From: Algoriphagus antarcticus
GTDB taxonomy: Bacteria > Bacteroidota > Bacteroidia > Cytophagales > Cyclobacteriaceae
Direction: 5' to 3'
Assembly (NCBI RefSeq): GCF_002150685.1
Contig: NZ_MSSW01000071.1
Coordinates: forward strand, 1 to 55,935
DNA length: 55,935 bases
Part shown: piece by piece, positions 47,692-55,935 of the stretch
How the letters are laid out: each line of letters begins with the position of its first letter
Position numbering within the stretch: the stretch's first letter is position 1
The notes under the pieces: model-generated
The model's input: only the letters and a program-made list of their open reading frames with translations
Databases searched by the model: none
Told to the model about the DNA's origin: nothing
Made by a program: the position numbers and the translations under genes

Positions 47692-49866
47692 ATGTCAAAA
47701 ACCATAATCGTTTCCAACCGCCTTCCTATCAGTTTACGACACCGAAACGGCCGGTTTGAGTTCAAGCCAAGTGCTGGAGGTCTAGCCACAGGGCTTGGAT
47801 CTATCTATAAAGAAGGAGAAAATATTTGGATTGGATGGCCTGGAAATACCGTGGACGATCCAGAGCAACGAGCAGAAATCATCCTTGAACTTCATGAACT
47901 CAAAATGGCTCCTGTTTTCCTTTCAAAGGCAGATGTGGAAGAATTCTACGAAGGCTTCAGCAACGAAACGTTGTGGCCGGCATTTCACTATTTCACCCAA
48001 TACATGGTCTATAATCCAGAGCACTGGGAAGCTTATGTCCGTGTGAATCAGAAGTTTTGCGATGCCATCTTGAAAAAAGCAGGGCCAGACGACACGATCT
48101 GGGTTCATGATTATCAACTGCTCCTACTTCCACAAATGCTACGTGAAGTGCTTCCAAATGCTACCATTGCATTTTTCCAACATATCCCATTCCCTTCATA
48201 CGAGATCATTCGAATGATTCCTTGGAGAAAAGAGCTGTTGGCAGGAATGTGCGGAGCAGATTTGATAGGCTTTCACACCTATGATGATATGCGTCACTTC
48301 CTCAGCGCCGTGGGCAGAATCAACGGTTTGTCCAGCGAAAGTGGCTATATCCAGGCAGAAAACAGGATTATCAATGTTGATTCTTTCCCGATGGGAATTG
48401 ATTACGACAAATTTGCGAAGCAAGCAAAAAGCAAACGAACGCTTCGATTTGTAGAAGAATTTGGGAAGCAGGTGGAAGGCCAAAAACTGCTACTCACCAT
48501 AGATCGCCTGGATTATTCCAAAGGAATCCCTCAGCGTATTCAGGCTTTCAATCAACTACTAGAACAGCATACGGAACTACAAGGCAAAGTGTCCATGATT
48601 ATGATCGTGGTACCTAGCCGAGACAAGGTGCAGTCTTACAAAGAACTTAAGGAAGAAATTGATCTTTTGGTGGGTCGTATAAATAGTGAGTTCTCCACGT
48701 TAAACTGGGTACCGGTGCATTATTTTTACCGGAGTTTTCCTTTCGAAGAGCTCAGTGCTTTTTACAATATGTCCGACATCGCCCTAGTGACTCCACTTCG
48801 GGACGGTATGAACTTGGTCTGCAAGGAATTTGTGGCAAGCAAAACTGACCAGACTGGTGTATTGATTCTCTCAGAGATGGCTGGTGCTTCCAAAGAGCTT
48901 CAGGACGCTAACCTCGTCAATCCAAATGACAGACAAGGCGTAGTCGATGCAATTTACAATGCGCTTTCTATGCCTCTGGCTGAGCAAAAAGCCAGGATGA
49001 AAAGCATGCAGGAAAGCCTGAAAAAGTATGATGTTTTCCAATGGGTGAAAGTATTCATGGATCGTCTGGATCATGTGAAGCAAAAGCAAGAGGAACTGAC
49101 ATCCAAGGATGTAGACACTAAAGTGATGAACGAGATCCAAGCCAGTTTCAAAAAAGCGAAGAAATCTATCCTGTTTCTTGACTACGACGGCACGCTGACA
49201 GGATTCCATTCAGACCCACAAAAGGCTTCGCCTGATGCAGAACTAAGAGGGATAGTCAAAGACCTTAGCGAAGTTTCTCAGGTGGTGATCATCTCGGGAA
49301 GAGATAAAGACACCCTTGGAGAGTGGTTTAAAGGCCAAAATATAGATATGATCGCAGAGCATGGCGTATGGGTGAAGAGGAAAGAGGATCAGGGGGATTG
49401 GGAATTATACGCTGAGATCGACGACACCTGGAAAGGTGACATCCGAAAAATAATGGAGTATTACGTATTACGAACTCCCGGGGCATTTATCGAAGAGAAG
49501 CATCACTCACTCGTCTGGCATTATAGAAAAGTAGAAAGTGGTCTGGGAGATCTCAGAATGCGCGAACTATTCAGCCACCTGAAATACATGGCGAGAGGTT
49601 ACAATTTACAGGTATTGGAAGGAAATATGGTCCTGGAGATCAAGCGTCCCGATATCAATAAAGGCCGTGCGGCTACAGCGATGATGAAAGGAATGGAATA
49701 TGATTTCATCTTGGCTATCGGTGATGATTGGACTGATGAAGATACGTTCAAAGCGATGCCAAAAAATGCCTATTCTATTCGTGTCGGCTATGCTTACACA
49801 AAAGCTAATTTCAATATCAAATCGGTGAAACAGGTAAGGCAGTTGCTTCAGAAGTTAACTTCCTGA
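47692..49866 (+). CDS. Bifunctional trehalose-6-phosphate synthase/phosphatase
   Basis: The 724-residue protein fuses two enzymes. Residues about 1-470 are a GT20 trehalose-6-phosphate synthase: SNRLPISLRHRNGRFEFKPS, GGLATGLGSIY, WIGWPG, VHDYQLLLLPQMLRE, GIDYDKF, DRLDYSKGIPQRIQAF and LRDGMNLVCKEFVA. Residues about 495-724 are a HAD-type trehalose phosphatase with FLDYDGTLTGF, IISGRDKDTL and AIGDDWTDEDTF. It would convert UDP-glucose plus glucose-6-phosphate to trehalose in the cytoplasm, for osmoprotection or storage. The organisation is like the otsA-otsB fusions common in Bacteroidota. A GH15 enzyme that may degrade trehalose lies 2 kb downstream on the other strand. Confidence 0.95.
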   Translation: MSKTIIVSNRLPISLRHRNGRFEFKPSAGGLATGLGSIYKEGENIWIGWPGNTVDDPEQRAEIILELHELKMAPVFLSKADVEEFYEGFSNETLWPAFHYFTQYMVYNPEHWEAYVRVNQKFCDAILKKAGPDDTIWVHDYQLLLLPQMLREVLPNATIAFFQHIPFPSYEIIRMIPWRKELLAGMCGADLIGFHTYDDMRHFLSAVGRINGLSSESGYIQAENRIINVDSFPMGIDYDKFAKQAKSKRTLRFVEEFGKQVEGQKLLLTIDRLDYSKGIPQRIQAFNQLLEQHTELQGKVSMIMIVVPSRDKVQSYKELKEEIDLLVGRINSEFSTLNWVPVHYFYRSFPFEELSAFYNMSDIALVTPLRDGMNLVCKEFVASKTDQTGVLILSEMAGASKELQDANLVNPNDRQGVVDAIYNALSMPLAEQKARMKSMQESLKKYDVFQWVKVFMDRLDHVKQKQEELTSKDVDTKVMNEIQASFKKAKKSILFLDYDGTLTGFHSDPQKASPDAELRGIVKDLSEVSQVVIISGRDKDTLGEWFKGQNIDMIAEHGVWVKRKEDQGDWELYAEIDDTWKGDIRKIMEYYVLRTPGAFIEEKHHSLVWHYRKVESGLGDLRMRELFSHLKYMARGYNLQVLEGNMVLEIKRPDINKGRAATAMMKGMEYDFILAIGDDWTDEDTFKAMPKNAYSIRVGYAYTKANFNIKSVKQVRQLLQKLTS

Positions 49867-50322
49867 TTTGAGGAATGAATTTATAATTTATGTAGGGGCG
49901 AAATATTTTTTGCCCCTAAGAATTTTTAAAGCCCATTAGTTGGACACCCTTCGGGGTCGTTCGACGGATTTGAATTCGATTAGCCATAGGTTCCATCCAT
50001 GGCTATTCATGGTTTAACGACTTCCTGGTTTTCTATATTTATATAGTTCCGAGCATATGATCCTAATGGGATCAAACCGCGAATAGCCAGTATGAAATGC
50101 GGGATCTAAGAGGATTGGAAATGACGAATTTCAACCCTGAAATGCCTGCCCGAGTGGCGGGGGTTGCACAATTGAGAAACTTGGCAGACAACCTGGATAA
50201 TCTCCGACCATTTATTGATCGAAAGTTTTTCCGCCCCTACCTTATACAATCCCGAATTGAGCTCTCCGCGTTACCCTTTGTGCCCTCCTGCGGTAAATTT
50301 TTATTTGCTGTGGTAAAAAACC
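49867..50322. other. Hairpin-rich intergenic region with repeat-like sequence
   Basis: No gene is convincing. It contains a hairpin AGGGGC...GCCCCT at about 49893-49918 that may end the trehalose gene, and further inverted repeats (AGCCAT...ATGGCT at 49982-50004; GATCC-TAAT-GGGATC around 50060-50075). A variant of the dispersed CTCCGCG/CTGCGG repeat lies at about 50262-50322. This mix resembles small interspersed elements common between genes in the phylum. Confidence 0.45.
50262..50322. repeat. Dispersed CTCTGCG-type repeat, divergent copy
   Basis: CTCTCCGCGTTACCC, TGTGCCCTCCTGCGG and a terminal GTGGTAAAAAACC follow the same framework as the copies at 2318-2372 and 51.5-52.0 kb. It ends at the stop codon of the amidase gene. 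Confidence 0.5.
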
Positions 50323-51216
50323 TTAGAGGTATTTTTTATACAGGCTATCTAAGATTCTCTTATCCGTTTCGGTCAATTCCGATTCTATATCACGTTGGAT
50401 AAAATGCAATTTGAAAGAGCGAATGGCGGCTTTTGGATCACTGACGTCATAGCCGATAATTCTCAGAGCTAAAATCGGATCTACCGTTTCCTTAGGCAAA
50501 TAGTCAGAGTTTTCGAGAGGTATCGAAGTATAATCCAAAGGCGGAATAATAGGAAAAACCTCGGCCTCATCATACCAAAGTCCATATCCTTCTTCGGCCA
50601 ACTTTCTCCATGGAAAATAAGTACTCGGGTCAACTTTACGAGAAGGGGCAATATCAGAATGACCAATAAAATTGGCAGTAGGAATTCCGTATTTCCACTT
50701 CAATCGCTTCAGTAGTACCAAGAGACTTTCAATCTGCGCATTAGTGAATGGCTCGCTCCCATTATTGTCCAGCTCGATGCCGATTGAGGCCGAGTTAAGA
50801 TCGGTGTCATTTCCCCAACGCCCACTTCCTGCATGCCAGGAGCGCAAATAATCGTTTAGCATCTGTACAATCTCTCCATCTCTTCCCACCACATAGTGCG
50901 AACTCACCTGAGTTCGGCTAACAGTGAATGTAATGATCGTCTGCTTCAGGGAATCCTGAGCTGTATGATGAATGATGACATAGTTAGGTTTTCTGATGCT
51001 AAAATTCGTAGTCCCCACCCACTCATCGGTGATGCTAAGGGTATCGTAATCGAGTTCAGCCTTGGTCTTAGGAATTTCCCGGATGAAGGCAGTGGCTTCT
51101 TTGACTGCCTTTTTATGTGCTTTATTATTGTCCTTGTAGATGTTCTTGGAACAGGAAGCAAACGCTATTGAAATACCGATAAGTAGAAGAGCAGAGAAAA
51201 ATCTATGGAAACTCAT
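50323..51216 (-). CDS. N-acetylmuramoyl-L-alanine amidase, AmpD-like lipoprotein
   Basis: The 297-residue protein has a lipoprotein signal (AFASC-S near residue 22) and an Amidase_2 domain (about residues 70-215). Zinc-site and fold motifs visible are YVIIHHTAQD, SSHYVVGRDGEIVQML, SWHAGSGRWG, SASIGIELDNNG and GHSDIAPSRKVDPSTYFPW. It should cleave the bond between MurNAc and the stem peptide; the lipid anchor places it in the periplasm or envelope, unlike cytoplasmic AmpD. The C-terminus (LALRIIGYDVSDPKAAIRSF) resembles a peptidoglycan-binding helical segment. It is monocistronic, and its role is probably cell-wall turnover. Confidence 0.93.
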   Translation of the reverse strand: MSFHRFFSALLLIGISIAFASCSKNIYKDNNKAHKKAVKEATAFIREIPKTKAELDYDTLSITDEWVGTTNFSIRKPNYVIIHHTAQDSLKQTIITFTVSRTQVSSHYVVGRDGEIVQMLNDYLRSWHAGSGRWGNDTDLNSASIGIELDNNGSEPFTNAQIESLLVLLKRLKWKYGIPTANFIGHSDIAPSRKVDPSTYFPWRKLAEEGYGLWYDEAEVFPIIPPLDYTSIPLENSDYLPKETVDPILALRIIGYDVSDPKAAIRSFKLHFIQRDIESELTETDKRILDSLYKKYL

Positions 51217-52026
51217 GTGCGGAAATAATTAATCAGAAGTTGAAGCTACAAGTATTGTACTATTTCCTATAATCTATCTTAAAAAGATGAATTGAAAATT
51301 CCTAACAAGAATTGGTAGCTATATTTCGCTCTTTCATAGCTTTACAATTAAACGTAACTTAAAATACCCAGCCCTACCGAACTTGGGTAAGGTATTTTAA
51401 GCTTTCAGCCCTGAACTCCGCCTAAATCCATAACTCTCAATTAAGTACTCCACCTAAACCCTTGCTGTGTCATTTTGAAGAAGGGACTTTTGAGAAACCT
51501 CCTCAAAGGTTTTTATTTCTTAATCAAGTTCAGCTTCTTGATAAGAAAGATAACAGTAAGTTGTGGCCTCTGGGTAAAACTCTACGCTCTTCGTAGTTGC
51601 AAATTAAAAAAACCTTCGAGGAGACCCTTCGACTTCGCTTAGGGTGACACCTCAAAGGTTAAAGTAAATCCAGTTTTGGAAAAGGAAGATAACACTTTGT
51701 TGTGCCCTCTGCGTAAAACTCTGCGATCATCGTGGTTAAAAACCAAAAAAACCTTCGAGGAGACCCTCCGACTTCGCTTAGGGTGACAGCTCAAAGGTTT
51801 AAGTAGGTTCAGCTTCTTGAGAAGAAAGTTAACACTATGTTGTGGCCGCTGCATAAAATTCTGCGCTCTTCGTGGTTAAAAACCAAAAAAACCTTCGAGG
51901 AGACCCTTCGACTTCGCTTAGGGTGACACCTCTAAGGTTTAAGTAAGTCCAGCTTCTGGAGAAGAAAGATAACAGTAAGTTGTTGCCTCTGCGTAACCCG
52001 CCGCGCTCACCGCGGTAGAAAACGAA
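51217..52026. other. Intergenic region dominated by a tandem repeat array
   Basis: There is no gene. The left 280 bases show only a diffuse A+T-rich stretch with the inverted pair TAAAATACC / GGTATTTTA (around 51359-51399) that could form a hairpin. The right part (from about 51504) is the repeat array described separately. Confidence 0.6.
51504..52022. repeat. Tandem array of ~140-bp repeats, about 3.7 units
   Basis: Units begin at about 51504, 51653, 51792 and 51932, giving periods of 149, 139 and 140 bases. Each has a CAAAGGTTTAAGTAAGTTCAG start, an AGAAGAAAGATAACA(G/C)T segment, a CTCTGCGTAAAACTCTGCG box, a TTCGTGGTTAAAAACC segment and ACCTTCGAGGAGACCCTTCG / CTTCGCTTAGGGTGACA. ACCTTCGAGG and CCTCAAAGGT can pair as a long hairpin within each unit. 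The last unit is partial and ends at the GH15 gene. Single related copies occur at 2318-2372 and 50262-50322, so this is a dispersed repeat family that has amplified here. Confidence 0.85.
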
Positions 52027-53808
52027 TCACAAGAAATTCGGTCGATCCAGCTTCCTTCCGATACGGAAAGCGGCATTCATCAGTCCTACATGAGAGTAGG
52101 CCTGCGGGAAATTCCCCCATTGACTTCCTGTCTTCTGATCCACATCTTCTGAGAAAAGCTGCAAATGATTGCAGTATTTCACCAGCGTCTCAAAGCCTTC
52201 TACAGCCTCATCCAATCTTCCCACGCATGCCAAGGCTTCGATATACCAAAATGCACAGATCAAGAAAGTAGTCTCTGGCACACCAAAATCATCCATATGC
52301 TTGTAACGGTAGAAGAGATAATCTTTAGCCAAAAGCTCATCTTCCAAAGCCTTGAGATGATCGTTTGCACGCTCCAGATCATCCCCAAAATACCCCATCG
52401 TAATCAACTGAAGCGTTGAAGCGTCCATATAGGTAGATCCCAATGCCTGAGCGTAGGCTTTTCGATCGGGTAGATAACATTCTTCGATTTTTACAACTGC
52501 CATGTCCCGTAGTACAATCGCTTTTTGATACATGTTATCATCCTTCATTCGAATGCCGATTTTTGCGGCAGCACAAGCTCCAGCCCAGTGGAATAAAAAT
52601 GTATAGCAATGCTGCTGAGCCAGATTTCTAAATTCCCACAGCCCTGCATCTTTCTCATTCATCGTGGATTCGATCTTATTCAGCAAATTCATGACCATAG
52701 GCTTGGAGGAACTTCTCTCCTCTTCGGTAAAACGCTGATCAGAATAAATTGGCAATAAAGAAACCAATACCTGACCATAGAGATCATTTTGAATATGAGT
52801 ATATGCCTGATTACCAAAGCGGACTGGTTTGTTACCCAGATATCCTGCGAGTTCGGAGATTTCTTCTGTCAAAAGCGAACCGCCGGTGATCGAATAAAGA
52901 GGCTGATAGCGCCCATCCGGACCTGGCTTTAGGTTGTGAATAAACTCAAAGTATTTCTCCAACTCCTCAAAGTGCCCTAGACTATTGAAACAGGTCAAGG
53001 TATAGTAGCTATCACGTATCCAGCAGTAGCGGTAATCCCAGTTTCGTGTGGATCCGGGAGACTCTGGAAGGCTGGTCGTAGATGCCGCTATGATTGCTCC
53101 TGTATCTTCGTATTGGTGGATCTTGAGAATCAATGCAGAACGAAGCACCAATTTCTGGTGAAAATTGTAGATACTCGTGGACTTTACCCATTCCTGCCAA
53201 TAACTCGTGGTCGCCTGGAGAAACTGATCAGAAGTAGTCTCAATAGGAGCTTCGAGCGGACGTCCAAATGTCAACACCAAATACACCGGCTTTGTCAAAA
53301 GGAACGCTTTTCCATCCATTACATAGCTGAGTGGAGCATTAGTTGAGAGTCGCAGTTCTTGGTCTATTCCAGCAAAACTAATATGGTTTGAACCCATACT
53401 CGCCGTCAAAGCCCGAGAGCCTCGATCTGCCCGAGGTTTGCAGATGATTTTGATTTTAGGAGAACCAGATACTGCCTCAATCTTACGTATCAGCATCAGT
53501 GGCTTGTAGTAGCGATCAAAGTTTTTGAAACGTGGGGCAAAATCCGTTACCGAATAAGTGTCTTCTCCCGATTTGACGGTAGTCTTGAGTACATTGGTAT
53601 TTTCGAGATAGACTTGGGAGGATTTAATCTCAGTGGATTCAGGATGTATGGTGAATTCCCCGCCTTTCTCGCGATCCAGCATCCCTCCAAAAATAAAATC
53701 TGAATCGAATCTTGGAAGACACATCCAACTGATATTGGTGTCTAGTTCTACATGAGCGATATAGGCACAGTTGCCGATCACCCCACTTCCGTAGGTATGT
53801 TTTTTCAT
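52027..53808 (-). CDS. Glycoside hydrolase family 15 protein (glucoamylase/trehalase-like)
   Basis: The 593-residue protein has no signal peptide. An N-terminal beta-sandwich domain begins GNCAYIAHVELDTNISWMCL, RFDSDFIFGGMLD. An (alpha/alpha)6-barrel follows with the GH15 hallmark STRNWDYRYCWIRDSYYTL near residue 255, the acid region KDAGLWEFRNLAQQHCYTFL and the C-terminal SQWGNFPQAYSHVGLMNAAF. Family members hydrolyse alpha-glucosidic bonds; cytoplasmic GH15 proteins encoded near trehalose synthesis genes are often trehalases. Together with the synthase/phosphatase at 47692-49866 it could form a trehalose build-and-break pair; glucoamylase activity is the alternative. Confidence 0.92.
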   Translation of the reverse strand: MKKHTYGSGVIGNCAYIAHVELDTNISWMCLPRFDSDFIFGGMLDREKGGEFTIHPESTEIKSSQVYLENTNVLKTTVKSGEDTYSVTDFAPRFKNFDRYYKPLMLIRKIEAVSGSPKIKIICKPRADRGSRALTASMGSNHISFAGIDQELRLSTNAPLSYVMDGKAFLLTKPVYLVLTFGRPLEAPIETTSDQFLQATTSYWQEWVKSTSIYNFHQKLVLRSALILKIHQYEDTGAIIAASTTSLPESPGSTRNWDYRYCWIRDSYYTLTCFNSLGHFEELEKYFEFIHNLKPGPDGRYQPLYSITGGSLLTEEISELAGYLGNKPVRFGNQAYTHIQNDLYGQVLVSLLPIYSDQRFTEEERSSSKPMVMNLLNKIESTMNEKDAGLWEFRNLAQQHCYTFLFHWAGACAAAKIGIRMKDDNMYQKAIVLRDMAVVKIEECYLPDRKAYAQALGSTYMDASTLQLITMGYFGDDLERANDHLKALEDELLAKDYLFYRYKHMDDFGVPETTFLICAFWYIEALACVGRLDEAVEGFETLVKYCNHLQLFSEDVDQKTGSQWGNFPQAYSHVGLMNAAFRIGRKLDRPNFL

Positions 53809-54278
53809 CTGTTTATAATAGGTTTTTAGTTGTCATATGGAATCTCGCATGCCAATCCCAATAGCCATCGGAACATCCCGGTGTGTGCCGGATACTACAT
53901 GCCTTTCTGCCTCAAGCAGGCTCGATTTCATTAAGGTCAGGTTTGAAGTTGAAAAGTCAGGCAATTTGGGTAGGTATTCAAGAAAAGAAAAAGAGGAGTT
54001 TATTGCAAGGTTTTGTTGAATTTTTGATTGCTTTTAAAAAAATGTACCTAATACAAATAGTGATTGGGGTCTATAATTTACTCAAAACATAAAATTGCCG
54101 TTCAAACTAATTATTCACCCCCCCCCCACCCATTAAATGAACCGACTGTAAAGTAGTTACCTTGTAAATATAATTTTGTAACTAAATTACAACTGAAGCA
54201 CTCCCGTAGGCCTAAGTGATTAAGTGAATCCAAGAAGCCATCTCTTGTAATAGATGGATCATTTAAACAATAAATAAA
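53809..54278. other. Intergenic region upstream of the NVEALA-like gene
   Basis: I see no convincing gene; short open frames near 53837-54092 lack any coding signature. It contains a ten-C homopolymer (54118-54127) and, 43 bases beyond it, TAATTTTG (54171-54178), which matches the phylum's -7 element. No TTG lies at the correct distance upstream, so the promoter call is weak. A 5' leader of about 95 bases would follow. Confidence 0.4.
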
Positions 54279-54515
54279 ATGAAGATTTATAAAATGATGG
54301 CATCCGCTCTTTTTAGTGGGCTGCTAGTTTTGGCTTTTTTGGTTTCATCAACTACGGAAGTAAAAGCAGTTGAAGAGAACCCTTGGAAAATTAAGTGGAC
54401 TGATTGTTCTGAAGGTAGTGCAGTTGAACAGGTTATTCGGTGTAGAACTGATGGTGCTGGGGAATGCTTTGCTAACATGCAGTATTTCTGTGACGAAAAT
54501 CCCTTTGGGGAGTAA
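54279..54515 (+). CDS. Small secreted cysteine-containing peptide, NVEALA-like
   Basis: The 78-residue product has a signal-like N-terminus (MKIYKMMASALFSGLLVLAF) followed by TEVKAVEENPWK, which resembles the NVEALA-type leader boundary of small Bacteroidota peptides. A 45-residue tail carries four cysteines (DCSEGS, IRCRTD, GECFAN, YFCDEN). It is probably exported and disulfide-bonded or otherwise processed. The function of this class is unknown. It is followed by a hairpin and then a beta-propeller lipoprotein, a pairing seen repeatedly in this phylum. The NVEALA assignment is by pattern and is uncertain; the gene itself is supported by the signal peptide, spacing and terminator. Confidence 0.65.
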   Translation: MKIYKMMASALFSGLLVLAFLVSSTTEVKAVEENPWKIKWTDCSEGSAVEQVIRCRTDGAGECFANMQYFCDENPFGE

Positions 54516-54521
54516 TAGTTA

Positions 54522-54553
54522 AAGCTGGCCTAGAATTTTCTGGCCAGCTTATT
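54522..54553 (+). terminator. Hairpin after the NVEALA-like gene
   Basis: AAGCTGGCC and GGCCAGCTT form a perfect 9-base stem with an 11-base loop; the T-run is weak (ATTTC). It lies between the small peptide gene and the propeller lipoprotein, so it may let some transcription through and set different levels for the two. Confidence 0.65.
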
Positions 54554-54579
54554 TCAAACTTTATGAACACTACCTAATT

Positions 54580-55674
54580 ATGAAACAACTATTAACTTTA
54601 GTATTTTTATGTTTGTTTTTAGCCTGTTCTCAAAAGCCCCAAGATGAAGCTCTTATATCACTCATACCTATAGATATAGATTCTCCACTTTTGATGTCCT
54701 CAATTTCCAAAAAGATGGATTTTTTGGAAATAAAATCTGAAAGTCCTATTGCAGGCACTCCTAGAGTATTTATTGGAGACTCATATTACTATCTATTTGA
54801 TCAAGACTTTACAACCTCACTTTACCAGATTGATAAAAATGGAACAATATTAAACACCATTCAATTTGGAGTCGATGACAGAATTAACAGCAATAGTATA
54901 ACAAACCTAATTTTAAAAAATAATAAAATTGGAATTATTCAAAATGGTCTTAACCTGACGTGGTTAGATGAAAACCTAAAAGAGGATTATACTGAAACAC
55001 TCTTGGTTAAAGCAAGCTTTCAATTTCCATATAAAAACGAATATTTAGCGTTTACCAATTGGATAAATGATGATCTATCTTGGGACTTCGTCACCTATAC
55101 AGACACTATAAACTATGTTGCTATCCCATTGGATGATCGAGAATATAAATTTTCATATGAAACCAGCGCCCCATTTTCAATATGGAAAGGACTAGTTTTA
55201 TTTACGAAATATTTTAACGACACAGTATATAGTTATAGTGAACAAAGGCTCAAGCCACTATTTATTGTAGATTTTGGATCAAGCAAAGTCCCTGACGGAG
55301 AATTCCTTCGAATCGAAAATGCCATGGATATGATGAAGTTTTTTGGCCAAAAAAAATACACGTATCTTTCTGGAGATATTTTTTCGTTATCCAATGACTT
55401 GATAATGGCTGAATTCATTGAAAAAGGAAACAGAAAAATTGGTATTTGGAGTGAAAGCAAGAACACCTTCACTACCTACCTTTCTTTCTATGATGATTTA
55501 TTATCAAACATCACCCTTTATACACCGTCGGTAGTAAAAGACAAGCAATTAGCTTTTGGTGTAACTGGAGAAAGTATTCTAGAAAATTACAATGAACTAT
55601 CTCCTGCTTTTAAGTCTAACTTATCTGAAGAATATTCCACATCCTACTTTATTTTTCTAGCGGACTTAAACTAA
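54580..55674 (+). CDS. Six-bladed beta-propeller-like lipoprotein
   Basis: The 364-residue protein has a lipoprotein signal (LFLAC-S near residue 16). The body is beta-rich with repeated phrases such as YYYLFDQDFTTSLYQIDKNG and LLSNDLIMAEF-like strands, like the six-bladed propeller (DUF5128/BF3164-type) lipoproteins of Bacteroidota. No catalytic motif is visible. It follows the NVEALA-like gene by 64 bases on the same strand and is probably co-transcribed. It is similar in type, not closely in sequence, to the lipoprotein at 79-1296. Confidence 0.65.
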   Translation: MKQLLTLVFLCLFLACSQKPQDEALISLIPIDIDSPLLMSSISKKMDFLEIKSESPIAGTPRVFIGDSYYYLFDQDFTTSLYQIDKNGTILNTIQFGVDDRINSNSITNLILKNNKIGIIQNGLNLTWLDENLKEDYTETLLVKASFQFPYKNEYLAFTNWINDDLSWDFVTYTDTINYVAIPLDDREYKFSYETSAPFSIWKGLVLFTKYFNDTVYSYSEQRLKPLFIVDFGSSKVPDGEFLRIENAMDMMKFFGQKKYTYLSGDIFSLSNDLIMAEFIEKGNRKIGIWSESKNTFTTYLSFYDDLLSNITLYTPSVVKDKQLAFGVTGESILENYNELSPAFKSNLSEEYSTSYFIFLADLN

Positions 55675-55935
55675 AATCACCTCTACTAATACAGCTTCTT
55701 ATCCTGGATATAATCTGCCACTCCATCAGGAAGAATAATTTGACAGATTTGAAAATACGAAAATGACTCAATAATCAAACCGAACAAGATTCGGCTCACG
55801 ATCCACCGTCACACCGTAGATTGCTCTATGCTCCTAATCCACTGCAAAGCCCTATAACTAGTAATCAGCTTTAGTTTATAAAAAGAGATCTATTTACCAA
55901 AAGCTAACCTTCCAATTCTCTAATAAGTATCTTTA
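55675..55935. other. Right-edge region without a recognisable gene
   Basis: The last 261 bases show no clear coding frame on either strand. A short minus-strand stretch with few stops (about 55700-55800) reads a hydrophobic segment but has stops on both sides and no recognised motif. No terminator is evident after the propeller gene. Confidence 0.4.

Noticed and set aside
50097..50402. A 101-codon plus-strand frame downstream of the trehalose gene
   Set aside because: It lies in hairpin/repeat-rich sequence, overlaps the end of the amidase gene antisense, and shows no domain or signal.
51504..52022. CRISPR array
   Set aside because: The period is ~140 bases and whole units are similar; there are no short identical repeats with unique spacers, and no cas genes.
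53837..54092. Two short overlapping plus-strand frames after the GH15 start
   Set aside because: They have no recognisable motif, no sensible upstream signal and overlap each other in different frames.
55690..55935. Possible transposase fragment on the minus strand at the right edge
   Set aside because: The frame is interrupted, short and has no motif that I can defend.

Overview
The window comes from a Bacteroidota chromosome, most likely Cytophagales and probably Cyclobacteriaceae (Algoriphagus-like). The grounds are SusC/SusD pairs, many lipoproteins, promoter elements of the Bacteroidota type (TTG-N19-TAnnTTTG), a DUF3467 gene beside rpoC, and the order tRNA-Tyr/Gly/Thr-tuf-tRNA-Trp-secE-nusG-rplKAJL-rpoBC. 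The genus is an inference; the phylum is well supported.

Region 1 (1-2.4 kb): a DUF4221-like lipoprotein and an overlapping, frameshifted small lipoprotein with a CxxC motif, then a DUF3467 gene on the minus strand. Region 2 (2.4-15.7 kb, minus strand): the core transcription/translation cluster, read from 15.7 kb leftwards, with two convincing promoters (before tRNA-Tyr and before tRNA-Trp) and a strong terminator after rpoC. Region 3 (15.7-23.2 kb): an M1 aminopeptidase lipoprotein, a biotin-carrier protein, pyrH-frr, and a DUF5686/carboxypeptidase-regulatory-domain outer-membrane protein.

Region 4 (23.4-47.5 kb) is the accessory and most interesting part. It holds two SusC/SusD transporter pairs, three ~1,100-residue FG-GAP/VCBS plus ASPIC/UnbV lipoproteins, two copies of an unrecognised ~200-residue lipoprotein, and a vanadium-haloperoxidase/PAP2-type lipoprotein. 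No glycoside hydrolase, lyase or sulfatase is present, so it is not an ordinary polysaccharide utilisation locus. The plus-strand cassette (SusC1-SusD1 ... VCBS1-lipoprotein-VCBS2-VCBS3-haloperoxidase) is interrupted by an inverted paralogous cassette (SusC2-SusD2-lipoprotein-decayed VCBS). The junctions carry a truncated VCBS head nearly identical to VCBS1, a decayed SusD tail and an IS3-type transposase remnant. They therefore record tandem duplication, inversion or insertion, and decay. A hairpin sits just upstream of the VCBS start in both plus-strand copies.

Region 5 (47.6-53.8 kb): a fused trehalose-6-phosphate synthase/phosphatase, an N-acetylmuramoyl-L-alanine amidase lipoprotein and a GH15 glucoamylase/trehalase-like enzyme. 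A ~140-bp tandem repeat array lies between the last two, and related dispersed copies occur elsewhere in the window. Region 6 (53.8-55.9 kb): a small secreted cysteine-containing NVEALA-like peptide and a beta-propeller lipoprotein, similar in type to the genes at the left edge.
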